From CAJBVW01 sp964457335 (GTDB lineage: Bacteria > Myxococcota_A > UBA796 > SXON01), in NCBI GenBank assembly GCA_964457335.1, contig CAYWGD010000001.1:186001-250000 (forward strand): a stretch of 64,000 nucleotides of DNA, in the 5' to 3' direction. Positions within the stretch are counted from its first letter, which is position 1, and each line of letters opens with the position of its first letter. Positions 17,925-28,082 of this stretch are shown here, in pieces. The translations under genes and the position numbers were made by a program. The notes under the pieces are model-generated. The model made no database searches. It was not told the DNA's origin and saw nothing but the letters and a program-made list of their open reading frames with translations.

Positions 17925-18695
17925 CTACCCGAGGACCGAGCGCACGAGCTCGCGCAGGGCCTTGGTCATCTCCGCGTCGTCGGTGAGCGAGCCGACGAGC
18001 GTGGCCTCCGCGGCGTCCTTGAGCGAGAGCCCGGCGACGACCAGCGACGCGGCGTAGACGAGCAGGCGCGTGGACGCGCCCTCGCCGAGGCCGTGGGAGC
18101 GCAGGTTGCGCGAGCCCTGGCCGAGCTTCACGAGGAGCTGCGCCACGTCGGCCGCGCAGCCGGACTCCGCCTGCACGATCTCGGCCTCCACGCCCGGAGG
18201 CGGGTAGTCGAAGGCGAGCGAGACGAAGCGCTGGCGTGTGCTCTCCTTGAGCTCCTTGCTGACCGACTGGTAGCCGGGGTTGTAGGAGATCACGACGAGG
18301 AATGGGTCGGGCGCCACCAGCTCCTCGCCGAGGCGATCGAGGGGGAGGACCCGGCGATCGTCGGTGAGCGGGTGGAGCACGGTCATCACGTCGGAGCGCG
18401 CCTCGACCACCTCGTCGAGGTAGCAGATGGCGCCCTCGCGCACCGCGCGCGTGAGCGGCCCGTCGCGCCAGACCGTGGCGCCGCCCTCCAGGAGGAAGCG
18501 GCCGGTGAGGTCGGCGGCGGCGAGGTCCTCCTGGCAGGCGACGGTGATGAGCGGGCGCCCGAGCTGCTCGGCCATGTAGCGGACGAAGCGGGTCTTTCCG
18601 CAGCCGGTCGGGCCCTTGAGGAGCACCGGCAGGCGACGGCTGGCGGCGACGCGGAACACGTCGACCTCGTTCCCGTGCGGTCGGTAGTAGATCAT
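17925..18695 (-). CDS. MoxR/CbbQ-NorQ family AAA+ ATPase (copy 2)
   Basis: A 256-residue AAA+ ATPase with Walker A GPTGCGKT at residues 28-35, Walker B ICYLDEV near 90, and the family stretch VISYNPGYQSVSKELK then STRQRF. It resembles copy 1 (574-1386) along its length but is clearly diverged, so this is an old duplication or a separate acquisition. It heads a two-gene operon with the vWA protein. The ATG is preceded by TAGGCT exactly 6 nt away and no Shine-Dalgarno, suggesting a leaderless message. The complex probably remodels a substrate protein; which one cannot be told here. Confidence 0.87.
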   Translation of the reverse strand: MIYYRPHGNEVDVFRVAASRRLPVLLKGPTGCGKTRFVRYMAEQLGRPLITVACQEDLAAADLTGRFLLEGGATVWRDGPLTRAVREGAICYLDEVVEARSDVMTVLHPLTDDRRVLPLDRLGEELVAPDPFLVVISYNPGYQSVSKELKESTRQRFVSLAFDYPPPGVEAEIVQAESGCAADVAQLLVKLGQGSRNLRSHGLGEGASTRLLVYAASLVVAGLSLKDAAEATLVGSLTDDAEMTKALRELVRSVLG

Positions 18696-18701
18696 CGGCC
18701 G

Positions 18702-18707
18702 AGCCTA
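18702..18707 (-). promoter_or_regulatory. Candidate -10 element (TAGGCT) of a leaderless promoter
   Basis: On the minus strand TAGGCT ends 6 nt before the ATG at 18695, matching TANNNT, with no ribosome-binding site between. Compare 562-567, 23611-23616 and 32019-32024. Confidence 0.35.
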
Positions 18708-18889
18708 CCGCGGATGCGGCCGATCCGCCGCGTGCCGATGGTGGGTTTGGGCACCTGGACGCGCGAAGACGCGCGCCAGTGCGGCGACGTCGTGCCCGGG
18801 AGGTGCGTCGGCGGGTCGCGTGGCCGTTCGTCGACCCGTCGTGCTACACCTCACGCGGGGCCGCCTTCGGCGTCCTCACCGAGGATTTC

Positions 18890-20485
<1,596 letters not shown>

Positions 20486-20487
20486 CC

Positions 20488-21771
20488 CTACCCGCCGTCG
20501 CCGCCCGGCACTCCCCGCTGCCATCGATCCGACAGCGTCAGGTCGATCGGCATCGTGAAGCGCGGGTACACGGGGTGGGTCCGCACGGACACGAGCCAGC
20601 CGAGCGCGAAGAGGATGCCCCAGCCGGCGAGCGCGCGGCGGCTCGGCTTCGCGTCCGCGAACCGGCGCGCCCCGATCGCGAGGAGCGCGAGCCAGGTGAC
20701 GTGGAAGAACGTCTCCGGCTTCGCGATGCGCCAGAAGCCCGGCACCTCGGCGAGCGCGAGGTACACCGGGTTGTTGGTCGGCCCGAGGGACAGGACGAAG
20801 AAGACGAGCGCAACCCCGCTCAACCACAGGTTCTTCTTCTGGATGGCGCCGAACGCCGCGATGACCAGCGCGACGACGTTCAGCGCGCGCCAGGCCTCGA
20901 GCCGGTTCCAGCGCGGCGGCCAGAGTTCGACGACGTCGAGCGCGGCGCGCTGGGTGAGGAAGGTCTCGGGGTCGCCGAGCGTGCCTTCGCCCTGGAGCAG
21001 CCGGGCCTGCAGCCACACGAGCGGGAGGGCCGCGACGGCGCTGGCGACGACGGCGGCGGCGACGCGCTTGTCCCGCGAGAAGAGCGCGAGGGCGCCGATC
21101 CCCGCGCAGAGGACGCCCAGGTAGATGTTGTAGAAGAACGTGCCGACGTACACGAGCGCGGCGATCCCGATCCACCAGCCGCCGCGCCTGTACGCGCGGA
21201 CGAGCGCCCAGGCGTAGAGCGGGATCCAGTATACGCCTGACTTTTCAATCGTATACCAGTTGATGTCTCGAAACAGGTGGAGCCCCATCCCGAAGGGGAA
21301 TGCCATCAGCAGGCTCACCTCGCGGTCGCCGCTGAGCTCCTCGAAGAGCAGGTAGGCGCAGTACCAGCCGAGCACGAGGTTGAGCATCGCCTGGGCGTTG
21401 AACGCGGCGAAGGGCTCCATGAAGAGGTCGAAGAACGCGGTGATCCACAGGTGCCCCATGTGCACGCCGATGAGGCGCACCGCGGGGTCGGAGGCGTCCC
21501 AGAAGCGCCAGTGCACGCCGTCCAGGTAGAAGAGCAGGCTCCCGGCCTTGTCGATGGTTGGGAACTCGCCCCACACGTAGGTGAGGAGGAAGGTCGAGAG
21601 CGGCGCGGTGAGCGCGACGACGAGGCCGAGCACGTACAGGAACGGCCGGCGCGGGCCCACGAGCCACGCGAGCGCGAGCCCCAACACGACGCAGGCGAGC
21701 CAGGCGCCGGGCGCCGACCAGATGCCGGTCGGGGCGTAGATCTGGCTCGGATCGGGCGGCGGTCCGTACAT
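20488..21771 (-). CDS. Multi-pass inner-membrane protein of unknown function
   Basis: A 427-residue polytopic membrane protein with about 10 hydrophobic helices (for example WLACVVLGLALAWLV, FLYVLGLVVALTAPL, TWLALLAIGAR). A first outer loop contains DGVHWRFWDASDPAVR and an acidic/aromatic segment HMGHLWITAFFDLF. The organisation resembles large membrane glycosyltransferase (GT-C/YfhO-like) proteins, but I see no decisive motif. I chose the ATG at 21771 (MYGPPPDPS); the frame continues upstream without homology. A TACGTT box lies 11 nt upstream. The region around 21225-21265 is noticeably less GC-rich than its surroundings. Confidence 0.6.
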   Translation of the reverse strand: MYGPPPDPSQIYAPTGIWSAPGAWLACVVLGLALAWLVGPRRPFLYVLGLVVALTAPLSTFLLTYVWGEFPTIDKAGSLLFYLDGVHWRFWDASDPAVRLIGVHMGHLWITAFFDLFMEPFAAFNAQAMLNLVLGWYCAYLLFEELSGDREVSLLMAFPFGMGLHLFRDINWYTIEKSGVYWIPLYAWALVRAYRRGGWWIGIAALVYVGTFFYNIYLGVLCAGIGALALFSRDKRVAAAVVASAVAALPLVWLQARLLQGEGTLGDPETFLTQRAALDVVELWPPRWNRLEAWRALNVVALVIAAFGAIQKKNLWLSGVALVFFVLSLGPTNNPVYLALAEVPGFWRIAKPETFFHVTWLALLAIGARRFADAKPSRRALAGWGILFALGWLVSVRTHPVYPRFTMPIDLTLSDRWQRGVPGGDGG

Positions 21772-21811
21772 GGCGCGGGGGCAACGTAGCCGGCCGGATA
21801 GACCGCGCGGC

Positions 21812-22876
21812 ATGGATGTGACCGCCCTGCTCGCCTGGTACCGCACGAGCCGCCGCCGGATGCCCTGGCGCGAGCACGTCAGCCCCTACCGCACGATGGT
21901 CTCGGAGATCATGCTCCAGCAGACGCGGGTGGACACCGTCATCCCGTACTTCGAGCGCTTCATGGGGGACTTCCCCACCGTCGAGGCGCTGGCGGCCGCG
22001 CCGCTCGAGCGGGTGCTGGAGCGATGGAGCGGCCTCGGCTACTACTCGCGGGCCCGCAACCTGCACGCCGCCGCGCGCGCCGTGACGGCGGCGGGCGGCT
22101 TCCCGGGCACGGTCGAGGGCTTGCGGGAGCTCCCCGGCATCGGGCCGTACACGGCCGGGGCCATCGCGTCGATCGCGCTCGGGCTCGACGCGCCGGTGGT
22201 GGACGGCAACGTCGAGCGCGTGTTGTGCCGCCAGATGGCGTGGGCCGAGGACCCGAAGCGCATCAAGGCGCGGCTCTGGGAGAGAGCGGGCGCGCTCCTC
22301 CCGCCGGGGGAGGCCGGCGACTTCAACCAGGCGGTCATGGAGCTCGGCGCGACCGTGTGCGTCCCGTCGCGTCCCCTGTGCCTGACGTGCCCGGTGCGGT
22401 CGTCCTGCCAGGGGGTGGGCGCGCCGGAGCGCTACCCGGCCAAGGCGCCGAAGGCGGCGGTCCCCGAGGCGCATGCCGTGGCCGCGCAGATCCGGGAGGA
22501 CGGCCGCCTGCTGCTCGCGCGGCGCCCGGAGCAGGGGCTGCTCGCGGGGCTCTGGGAGCTCCCCGGCGGCCCGGGCCCGGACCTCGGGGCGGCCCTCGCG
22601 GAGCGCGTGGGGCTCACGCTGATCGACGCCGTCGCGCTCGGCGTGGTGACGCACCAGTTCTCGCACCTGACGCTGCACACCACGGTGTTCGCGGCGCGCG
22701 CGTCCGGGGACGCGCGGCCCGCGGGCGGCTACCAGGAGGCGCGCTGGGTGCCGGCCGCCGAGGTCGACGGCCTGGCGCTCTCTACGCTGGCGCGGCGGAC
22801 GATCGCGTTGGGATCCGCTCCAACAGCCACGCCTCGCACGCGTCGAGCGCCGCGGCGTCCCGCCCCTCCATCGTGA
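21812..22876 (+). CDS. mutY: A/G-specific adenine DNA glycosylase MutY
   Basis: A 354-residue base-excision repair enzyme that removes A mispaired with 8-oxoG. Catalytic Glu 32 lies in VSEIMLQQTR, the helix-hairpin-helix is LPGIGPYTAGAI, and the catalytic Asp is in VVDGNVERVL. The iron-sulfur site is complete as C-X6-C-X2-C-X5-C (CVPSRPLCLTCPVRSSC). A C-terminal NUDIX-like domain (residues about 230-330) follows. The last 31 codons overlap the end of the convergent CinA-like gene by 95 nt and encode a basic Pro/Arg tail outside the family core. Confidence 0.95.
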   Translation: MDVTALLAWYRTSRRRMPWREHVSPYRTMVSEIMLQQTRVDTVIPYFERFMGDFPTVEALAAAPLERVLERWSGLGYYSRARNLHAAARAVTAAGGFPGTVEGLRELPGIGPYTAGAIASIALGLDAPVVDGNVERVLCRQMAWAEDPKRIKARLWERAGALLPPGEAGDFNQAVMELGATVCVPSRPLCLTCPVRSSCQGVGAPERYPAKAPKAAVPEAHAVAAQIREDGRLLLARRPEQGLLAGLWELPGGPGPDLGAALAERVGLTLIDAVALGVVTHQFSHLTLHTTVFAARASGDARPAGGYQEARWVPAAEVDGLALSTLARRTIALGSAPTATPRTRRAPRRPAPPS

Positions 22877-23507
22877 CGATGACGGTGTGGGGCGTGGTCT
22901 CGAAGCGCGGGTAGCTGCCGATCGCGACGGCGGGCCAGCGCGAGGCCGCGGTGGTGAGCGTGTCCGCGATCTCGGGCTCGCCGAGCTCGGTCACGAGCCG
23001 CCGGCTCACGACGGGCACACCCGCGAAGCGGTGCGCGACCGCCTCGAACTTGAGGCGGAAGAGCGCGGGGACCCCCGGGAAGATGGCGACGTTGCGCATC
23101 ACTACGAGGGGGTAGAGCACGTCGCCGTCCCACCAGAGCTCCGCCCCCGCCGGCACCTCGGCCATGCGGTAGGACGCGACGGTCACCGGCCCGCGGCTCC
23201 GCTCCTCCACGACCTTCACCAGCGCGGCGTTGCGCTCGAGCGGGCGGTCGAAGGCGGCGGCCACGGCGGGGAAGGTGAGGTCGTCGTGGGTGGGGCCCAC
23301 GCCGCCGCTCGTGAACACGTGGTCGAACGTCGCGGAGGCGGCGCGGACCTCGGCGGCGATGACCTCGATCACGTCGGGAATGACGACGATCCGGCCCAGG
23401 TCGACGCCGAGCTCGCGGAGCCGTCGAACCAGGAAAGGCCCGTTCTCGTCCGCGAATTTGCCAGTCAGGATCTCGTTGCCGATGATGATGACGGCGGCGG
23501 TTGGCAT
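22782..23507 (-). CDS. CinA-N/MoaB-type molybdopterin-binding domain protein
   Basis: A 241-residue single-domain protein of the MoCF-biosynthesis fold. The N-terminus AAVIIIGNEILTGK and the motif TSGGVGPTHDDLT are diagnostic of CinA-N/MoaB/MogA proteins, with CinA-like FPGVPALFRLKF later. The CinA C-terminal amidohydrolase domain is absent, so this is the short form usually named competence/damage-inducible protein or molybdopterin-binding protein; relatives hydrolyse ADP-ribose or FAD-like pyrophosphates. No molybdenum cofactor genes are nearby. Its 3' end overlaps mutY convergently by 95 nt. Confidence 0.85.
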   Translation of the reverse strand: MPTAAVIIIGNEILTGKFADENGPFLVRRLRELGVDLGRIVVIPDVIEVIAAEVRAASATFDHVFTSGGVGPTHDDLTFPAVAAAFDRPLERNAALVKVVEERSRGPVTVASYRMAEVPAGAELWWDGDVLYPLVVMRNVAIFPGVPALFRLKFEAVAHRFAGVPVVSRRLVTELGEPEIADTLTTAASRWPAVAIGSYPRFETTPHTVIVTMEGRDAAALDACEAWLLERIPTRSSAAPA

Positions 23508-23610
23508 CCCGCTTCTGGTAAGCGCGCGCCCCCCGCCGCGCCACCCGCGTCCGTCCGTGGTCGGGCCCCCGCGTCCCCGCAGGATCCGCGCCGTCCCCGC
23601 CGGAAGGAGC

Positions 23611-23616
23611 TACCTT
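23611..23616 (+). promoter_or_regulatory. Candidate -10 element (TACCTT) of a leaderless promoter
   Basis: TACCTT matches TANNNT and ends 6 nt before the GTG at 23623. An AAGGAG immediately precedes it but would be upstream of the transcription start if the message is leaderless; alternatively AAGGAG is a distant ribosome site. Confidence 0.3.
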
Positions 23617-23622
23617 GTCGGG

Positions 23623-25107
23623 GTGTCCGACTCGTCGATGGACCCACCTCGGCCTCCGCAGCGCCCCGCGCCCCCGGCCAATCGCGGCGCCGGGACCGAC
23701 GCCCTCGAGCTGACCCTGCGGCTCGGGGAGCGGCCGATCGACACCCGCGTGAGCGTGGGGGAAGGGGAGCTCCTCCCCGACGCGCCGGTCCCGCTGCGCG
23801 CGCGTCGCGTGCCCGGCGGCTGGGAGGTCGAGGGTCCCGACGGCGTGCACAAGCTCGGCGCCCGGGACTCGGTCGCGGTCAAGCAGGGCGAGCTCGAGGT
23901 CCGCGTCGCGCCGCTCGCGCAGTCGCGGTTCGCGCGCTTCCACCTGGAGCAGGGCGACGTGGTGCTGCCGCTCATCATGACGGCCACCACCGTGCTGGTG
24001 CTCCAGATCGGGCTCCTGTACTCGCTCTTCGCGACGGACGGCGGCGGCTCGGCCGGCTGGGAGCCGTCGCCTGAGTACATCGCGCGGCTCCTGGAGGGCC
24101 AGTACGACGGCAAGGAGCACGGGGTGCCCGCGCCGACCGCGTCGCGCCCCCGGACCGGCGACACCATCGAGAGCTACTACCTCCAGCCCGGCCACGACGG
24201 CCCGCGCGACAAGATCGGCGGCGGCCAGAACGTGGGGGACGAGGTGCGGGACGGCGAGAAGGAGGGCGAGGAGGCGCGCCGCAGCGCCGAGGCGCCCCCC
24301 GCACCGGACGCCGGCGGCGAGGAGCCCCCGCTGGAGGAGCCCGTGGCGCCCGCCGAGGAGGACGGCGAGGAGCTCGCCCAGGAGGCGGACGCCGACGCGG
24401 AGGAGGACAAGCCCATCGCCGTGCACGTGGACGAGGGCTGGGGCCTGACCGACTGGTACGACACGCAGGACGCGCGCAAGGACGCCGAGGAGATCCAGCA
24501 GCAGCTGGAGCTCGCGCGCGACGTGCTCAAGCTCGACCCGGACGACCCCACCGGGCTCACCATCCGGGCCTACTACGAGTACCTCGCGTTCGACTTCGGG
24601 GCGGCCAGGAAGACCTACGAGCGCTTCACGCGGCTCTACCCCACGGAGCCCGCCGGCTGGAACAACCTCGCGCTCGTGTACAAGCGCGAGAAGGACTACC
24701 CGAAGGAGGAGGAGCTCTACCGCATCGCGCTCTCGCTCTCCCCGGACGACGACCACGCGCTCAACAACCTCGCCGTCTGTCTCGCGCACCAGGGTCGCTA
24801 CGACGAGGCGCTCGACATCATGAAGCGCCTCGAGACGATCACGCCCGACGACCCCTACGCGGACCTGCACCGCGCCAAGATCTACGCCGCCATGGGCAAG
24901 GAGGAGCGCAGCTACCGCTTCCTCCAGAAGTCGCTGGCGGGCATGCGCAGGCTCGATACGCTCCACAACATCGAGTTCCGCCAGGACATCCGCGTCGACC
25001 CCGTGTTCGACGAGATGCGGGAGCAGGAGCGCTTCCGGGCGCTGTTGAACCGCTACTACGGCGACAAGGCCGAAGGCTGGTGGAACCGGAGGAAGAAGGG
25101 CCGTTGA
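23623..25107 (+). CDS. Single-pass membrane protein with TPR repeats
   Basis: A 494-residue protein. Residues 1-110 form a small cytoplasmic domain (LTLRLGERPIDTRVSV, then a forkhead-associated-like beta pattern GGWEVEGPDGVHKL), followed by one membrane helix at about 113-138 (VVLPLIMTATTVLVLQIGLL). A Glu/Ala/Pro-rich spacer (about 205-265) leads to four or more TPR units: NNLALVYKREKDYPKEEELY and NNLAVCLAHQGRYDEALDI are the clearest. TPR domains bind partner proteins; the partner is unknown. The GTG start is preferred to the ATG at 23638 because a TACCTT box or an AAGGAG precedes it. The stop overlaps the TTG start of coaD (TTGA). Confidence 0.7.
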   Translation: MSDSSMDPPRPPQRPAPPANRGAGTDALELTLRLGERPIDTRVSVGEGELLPDAPVPLRARRVPGGWEVEGPDGVHKLGARDSVAVKQGELEVRVAPLAQSRFARFHLEQGDVVLPLIMTATTVLVLQIGLLYSLFATDGGGSAGWEPSPEYIARLLEGQYDGKEHGVPAPTASRPRTGDTIESYYLQPGHDGPRDKIGGGQNVGDEVRDGEKEGEEARRSAEAPPAPDAGGEEPPLEEPVAPAEEDGEELAQEADADAEEDKPIAVHVDEGWGLTDWYDTQDARKDAEEIQQQLELARDVLKLDPDDPTGLTIRAYYEYLAFDFGAARKTYERFTRLYPTEPAGWNNLALVYKREKDYPKEEELYRIALSLSPDDDHALNNLAVCLAHQGRYDEALDIMKRLETITPDDPYADLHRAKIYAAMGKEERSYRFLQKSLAGMRRLDTLHNIEFRQDIRVDPVFDEMREQERFRALLNRYYGDKAEGWWNRRKKGR

Positions 25108-25589
25108 GCACGCGCATCGCCGTCTACGCAGGGAGCTTCGACCCGGTCACGCACGGGCACCTCGACGTGATCCGGCGCGGCGCCACGCTGTTCGACGAGG
25201 TGGTCGTCGCCATCGGCCACAACGCCCGGAAGCAGCGAACGCTGCCGCTGGCCACGCGCGAGCGCGTGCTGCGCGAGGTCGTGGCCGACATCCCGCGCGC
25301 GCGCGTCGACACCTTCGAGGGCCTCCTGGTGGAGTACTGCCGCCGCATCGGCGCGCGCGTGATCCTGCGCGGCCTGCGCGCGGTCACGGACTTCGAGTTC
25401 GAGTTCCAGACCGGGCTCGCGAACATGGACATGGCGCCCGACGTCGAGACGGTGTTCCTCCTGACCGACCCGCGCAACATCTTCGTCTCGAGCTCGCTCG
25501 TGAAGGAGATCGCCTCGAACGGCGGCGACGTCACCCGCTACCTGCCCGAGCCCGCGCTCCTGGCGCTGCGCGAGGTCCTGCCGAGGTAG
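25104..25589 (+). CDS. coaD: Pantetheine-phosphate adenylyltransferase
   Basis: A 161-residue nucleotidyltransferase that makes dephospho-CoA from 4'-phosphopantetheine and ATP, the fourth step of CoA synthesis. It has YAGSFDPVTHGHLDVI with the T/HxGH ATP motif at residues 16-19, ILRGLRAVTDFEFE for pantetheine binding, and VSSSLVKEIASNGGD near the C-terminus. Length matches the family. The start is TTG, overlapping the stop of the TPR gene by 4 nt, with GGAGGAAGAAGGG just upstream; no ATG or GTG would give the conserved N-terminus without adding residues. Confidence 0.95.
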   Translation: MSTRIAVYAGSFDPVTHGHLDVIRRGATLFDEVVVAIGHNARKQRTLPLATRERVLREVVADIPRARVDTFEGLLVEYCRRIGARVILRGLRAVTDFEFEFQTGLANMDMAPDVETVFLLTDPRNIFVSSSLVKEIASNGGDVTRYLPEPALLALREVLPR

Positions 25590-25621
25590 GCGGCGCGCGC
25601 CCCGCGGCGTAGGTGGGACCG

Positions 25622-26149
25622 ATGGATCCCGTACGCACGCTGATCGACCGCGAGCTGCTGCTCTCCGGCATCGTCCACGAGCTCCGCAGCCCCATCACGG
25701 CGGTGCAGGGCTTCGTGGAGCTCGCCGAGGAGACCAACCCCCGCCCCGGGCTCGAGGCCGCCGTGGACCGCCTCGCGACGCTGGTGAACACGCTCTCGGA
25801 GACGGGCGTGGTGCCGCCGTACACCGCCATGTTCTGCGGGACGGAGATCCGCACGAAGGGGCCGCCCGAGGTGCTGGAGCGCGCGCTCTCGCTCCTGCCC
25901 CACCGGAGCCTGACGATCGAGGCGCGGGCCGATCACGTCGCGCTGGCGATCGGCGGGGTGCCGGCGACGGAACAGTCGGCGGGCTGGTCGCTCGCGCAGG
26001 TGCAGCGCTGGCTCGCCGAGGGTGGCCCGGGGCTTGCAGGAGCACGTCTCCGCATCGCGGCGCGGATCGTCGGCGCGCTCCGGTACTCCTTCCCGCTCGC
26101 CTGGGGGGAGACCGAGGGCGTGATCCACATCCACCTGCCGCGCGGTTAG
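25622..26149 (+). CDS. Small histidine-kinase-like protein with degenerate ATPase domain
   Basis: A 175-residue cytoplasmic protein. The N-terminus carries a clear HisKA H-box, SGIVHELRSPITAVQGF (His 19), and a second helix. The rest aligns in outline with a HATPase domain (VLERALSLLP where the N-box should be, and LRIAARIVGAL then VIHIHLP at the end) but the Asn of the N-box and the glycine-rich G1/G2 loops are missing. It therefore probably cannot bind ATP and may be a phosphotransfer or scaffold protein. There is no sensor, membrane helix or adjacent regulator. It lies between coaD and glmS, 9 nt before glmS, so is probably co-transcribed. TAGGTG lies 6 nt before the ATG. Confidence 0.6.
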   Translation: MDPVRTLIDRELLLSGIVHELRSPITAVQGFVELAEETNPRPGLEAAVDRLATLVNTLSETGVVPPYTAMFCGTEIRTKGPPEVLERALSLLPHRSLTIEARADHVALAIGGVPATEQSAGWSLAQVQRWLAEGGPGLAGARLRIAARIVGALRYSFPLAWGETEGVIHIHLPRG

Positions 26150-26158
26150 GAGCGCGCC

Positions 26159-27979
26159 ATGTGTGGGATCGTCGGCTACATCGGAGCGCGGGCCGCGGCG
26201 CCCGTCCTCCTCGAAGGACTCCGTCGCCTGGAGTACCGCGGATACGACAGCGCAGGCGTCGCGCTCGTCAACGGGGGCGTGCACGTCACGCGGAGGGTGG
26301 GTCCGGTCGCGAACCTCGCCGAGGCGGTGTCCCCGTCCGAGCCGGGGAAGACCGGGCTCGGGCACACCCGCTGGGCGACGCACGGCGGCGTGACCGAGCC
26401 GAACGCGCATCCGCACGTCGATTCTACGAATCGTATCGCCGTGGTGCACAACGGCATCATCGAGAACCACACGGCGATCCGGGCGCTGCTCGAGGAGGAA
26501 GGGGTCCACTTCCGCTCGCAGACGGACACCGAGGTCCTCCCGCACCTCATCCGGAAGTTCTACCGCGGGGATCCGCTCGAGGCCGTGCGCGCCGCGCTCC
26601 AGCCCGTGCAGGGCACCTACGGCATCGCGGTGGTGTTCGCGGACCACCCCGGCCTCATCATCGCCGCCCGCAACGGCTCGCCGCTCGTGGTGGGCAAGGG
26701 CGAGGGGGAGACCTTCCTCGCGTCCGACCCGCAGGCCATCGCCGGCTTCACCCGGCAGGTGATGTACCTGGAGGACCGCGAGATCGTGAAGATCACCGCC
26801 CAGGGCTGGGACCTCTCCCGGCTCGACGGCGCGGTCATCAGCCACGCGCTCGAGGAGCTCGCCGAGGACCTCGTGTGGTCCGACAAGGGCGAGTTCCGGC
26901 ACCACATGCTCAAGGAGATCCACGAGCAGCCCGAGAGCCTCCGGCGCTGCCTCTCCGGGCGCGTCGTGCCCGAGGACGGCGGCGCGAAGCTCGGCGGCTT
27001 CGACCTCTCCACGCGCGACATCGTGAACATCGGCCGCGTGGGCGTGCTGGGCTGCGGCACGAGCTACCACGCCGGCCTCGTGGGCGCGGCCGCGATGGAG
27101 CAGCTCGCGCGCGTGCCCGCCTTCGCGGAGATCGCGAGCGAGTTCCGCTACCGCAACCCCGTCATCGATCCGGGCTCGCTTTTTCTCGCCGTGAGCCAGT
27201 CCGGCGAGACCGCCGACACCCTCGGCGCCATCAAGGAGGTCCAGGTCAAGGGCGGGCGCGTCATGGGCGTCGTCAACGTGGTCGGCTCCACGATCGCGCG
27301 CACCTGCGGCCGCGGCGTGTACGTGCACTCCGGGCCCGAGATCGCGGTGGCCTCGACGAAGGCGTTCACGTCGCAGGTCGCGGCGCTGCTCGTCGCGGCG
27401 TTGATGTTCGGCCGCACGCGGCTCCTCTCCGCCGACGAGGGGCGGCGCTTCGGCGAGGAGCTCCTCGGGGTGCCCGACCTCGTCGCGCGCTACCTCGAGA
27501 AGCCGGGGAACATCTCCCAGGCGGTCGAGCTCTGCACGAGCGGCAAGTACGTCTTCTTCTTCGGGCGCGGCGTGTCGCACGCGGTGGCGATGGAGGGCGC
27601 GCTGAAGCTCAAGGAGGTCGCCTACATCCCGTGCATGGCCTACCCGGCGGCCGAGATGAAGCACGGGCCCATCGCGCTCATCGACGCGAACACGCCCGTC
27701 GTCGCGATCGTCCCGGACGACGTGATGCGCGACAAGACGCTCTCGAACGTGCAGGAGGTCAAGGCCCGCGGCGCCCGCACGATCATCGTGCACTCCGAGG
27801 GCGACGACGCCTGCGCCGCGCTCGCGGACGTGTCGATCGCGGTCCCCAAGACCCGCTCGCTCATCAGCCCGCTGCTCACGGTGCTGCCGCTCCAGCTCAT
27901 CGCCTACCGCGCCGGCCTCGCGCTCGGCCGGGACATCGATCGGCCGCGGAACCTCGCGAAGAGCGTGACGGTCGAGTAG
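26159..27979 (+). CDS. glmS: Glutamine-fructose-6-phosphate aminotransferase (isomerising)
   Basis: A 606-residue enzyme that makes glucosamine-6-phosphate, the first committed step to UDP-GlcNAc for peptidoglycan and LPS. The N-terminal glutaminase begins MCGIVGYIG with Cys 2 as nucleophile after Met removal, followed by EYRGYDSAG and GHTRWATHG. Two SIS domains follow: GCGTSYHAG with SQSGETADT, and VFFFGRGVSHAVAMEGALKLKE. The end DRPRNLAKSVTVE is the usual GlmS C-terminus. Length is normal. It starts 9 nt after the preceding gene; there is no glmS ribozyme in the short leader. Confidence 0.97.
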   Translation: MCGIVGYIGARAAAPVLLEGLRRLEYRGYDSAGVALVNGGVHVTRRVGPVANLAEAVSPSEPGKTGLGHTRWATHGGVTEPNAHPHVDSTNRIAVVHNGIIENHTAIRALLEEEGVHFRSQTDTEVLPHLIRKFYRGDPLEAVRAALQPVQGTYGIAVVFADHPGLIIAARNGSPLVVGKGEGETFLASDPQAIAGFTRQVMYLEDREIVKITAQGWDLSRLDGAVISHALEELAEDLVWSDKGEFRHHMLKEIHEQPESLRRCLSGRVVPEDGGAKLGGFDLSTRDIVNIGRVGVLGCGTSYHAGLVGAAAMEQLARVPAFAEIASEFRYRNPVIDPGSLFLAVSQSGETADTLGAIKEVQVKGGRVMGVVNVVGSTIARTCGRGVYVHSGPEIAVASTKAFTSQVAALLVAALMFGRTRLLSADEGRRFGEELLGVPDLVARYLEKPGNISQAVELCTSGKYVFFFGRGVSHAVAMEGALKLKEVAYIPCMAYPAAEMKHGPIALIDANTPVVAIVPDDVMRDKTLSNVQEVKARGARTIIVHSEGDDACAALADVSIAVPKTRSLISPLLTVLPLQLIAYRAGLALGRDIDRPRNLAKSVTVE

Positions 27980-27993
27980 GTCTTCGCCTGGGC

Positions 27994-28011
27994 CACCCGA
28001 GCCGCCGACGC
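27994..28011 (+). repeat. 18-bp post-stop repeat, copy 1
   Basis: CACCCGAGCCGCCGACGC begins 14 nt after the glmS stop. The identical 18-mer begins 11 nt after the stop of the sigma-54-type regulator gene (55854-55871). The following 50 bp are also loosely similar and both are rich in G/C inverted repeats, ending near CGGCTGCCC. It may be a small intergenic repeat family or a terminator-like RNA element. Confidence 0.4.
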
Positions 28012-28082
28012 CCGCCGGAGGCACGGCGGCCGACGCAGCGCGGAGCGGCTGCCCGGAGACCGCAGCGCCAGGGCCCGCCGGC

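Noticed and set aside
26149..26159. A glmS ribozyme before glmS
   Set aside because: Only 9 nt separate glmS from the previous gene; there is no room for the ribozyme.
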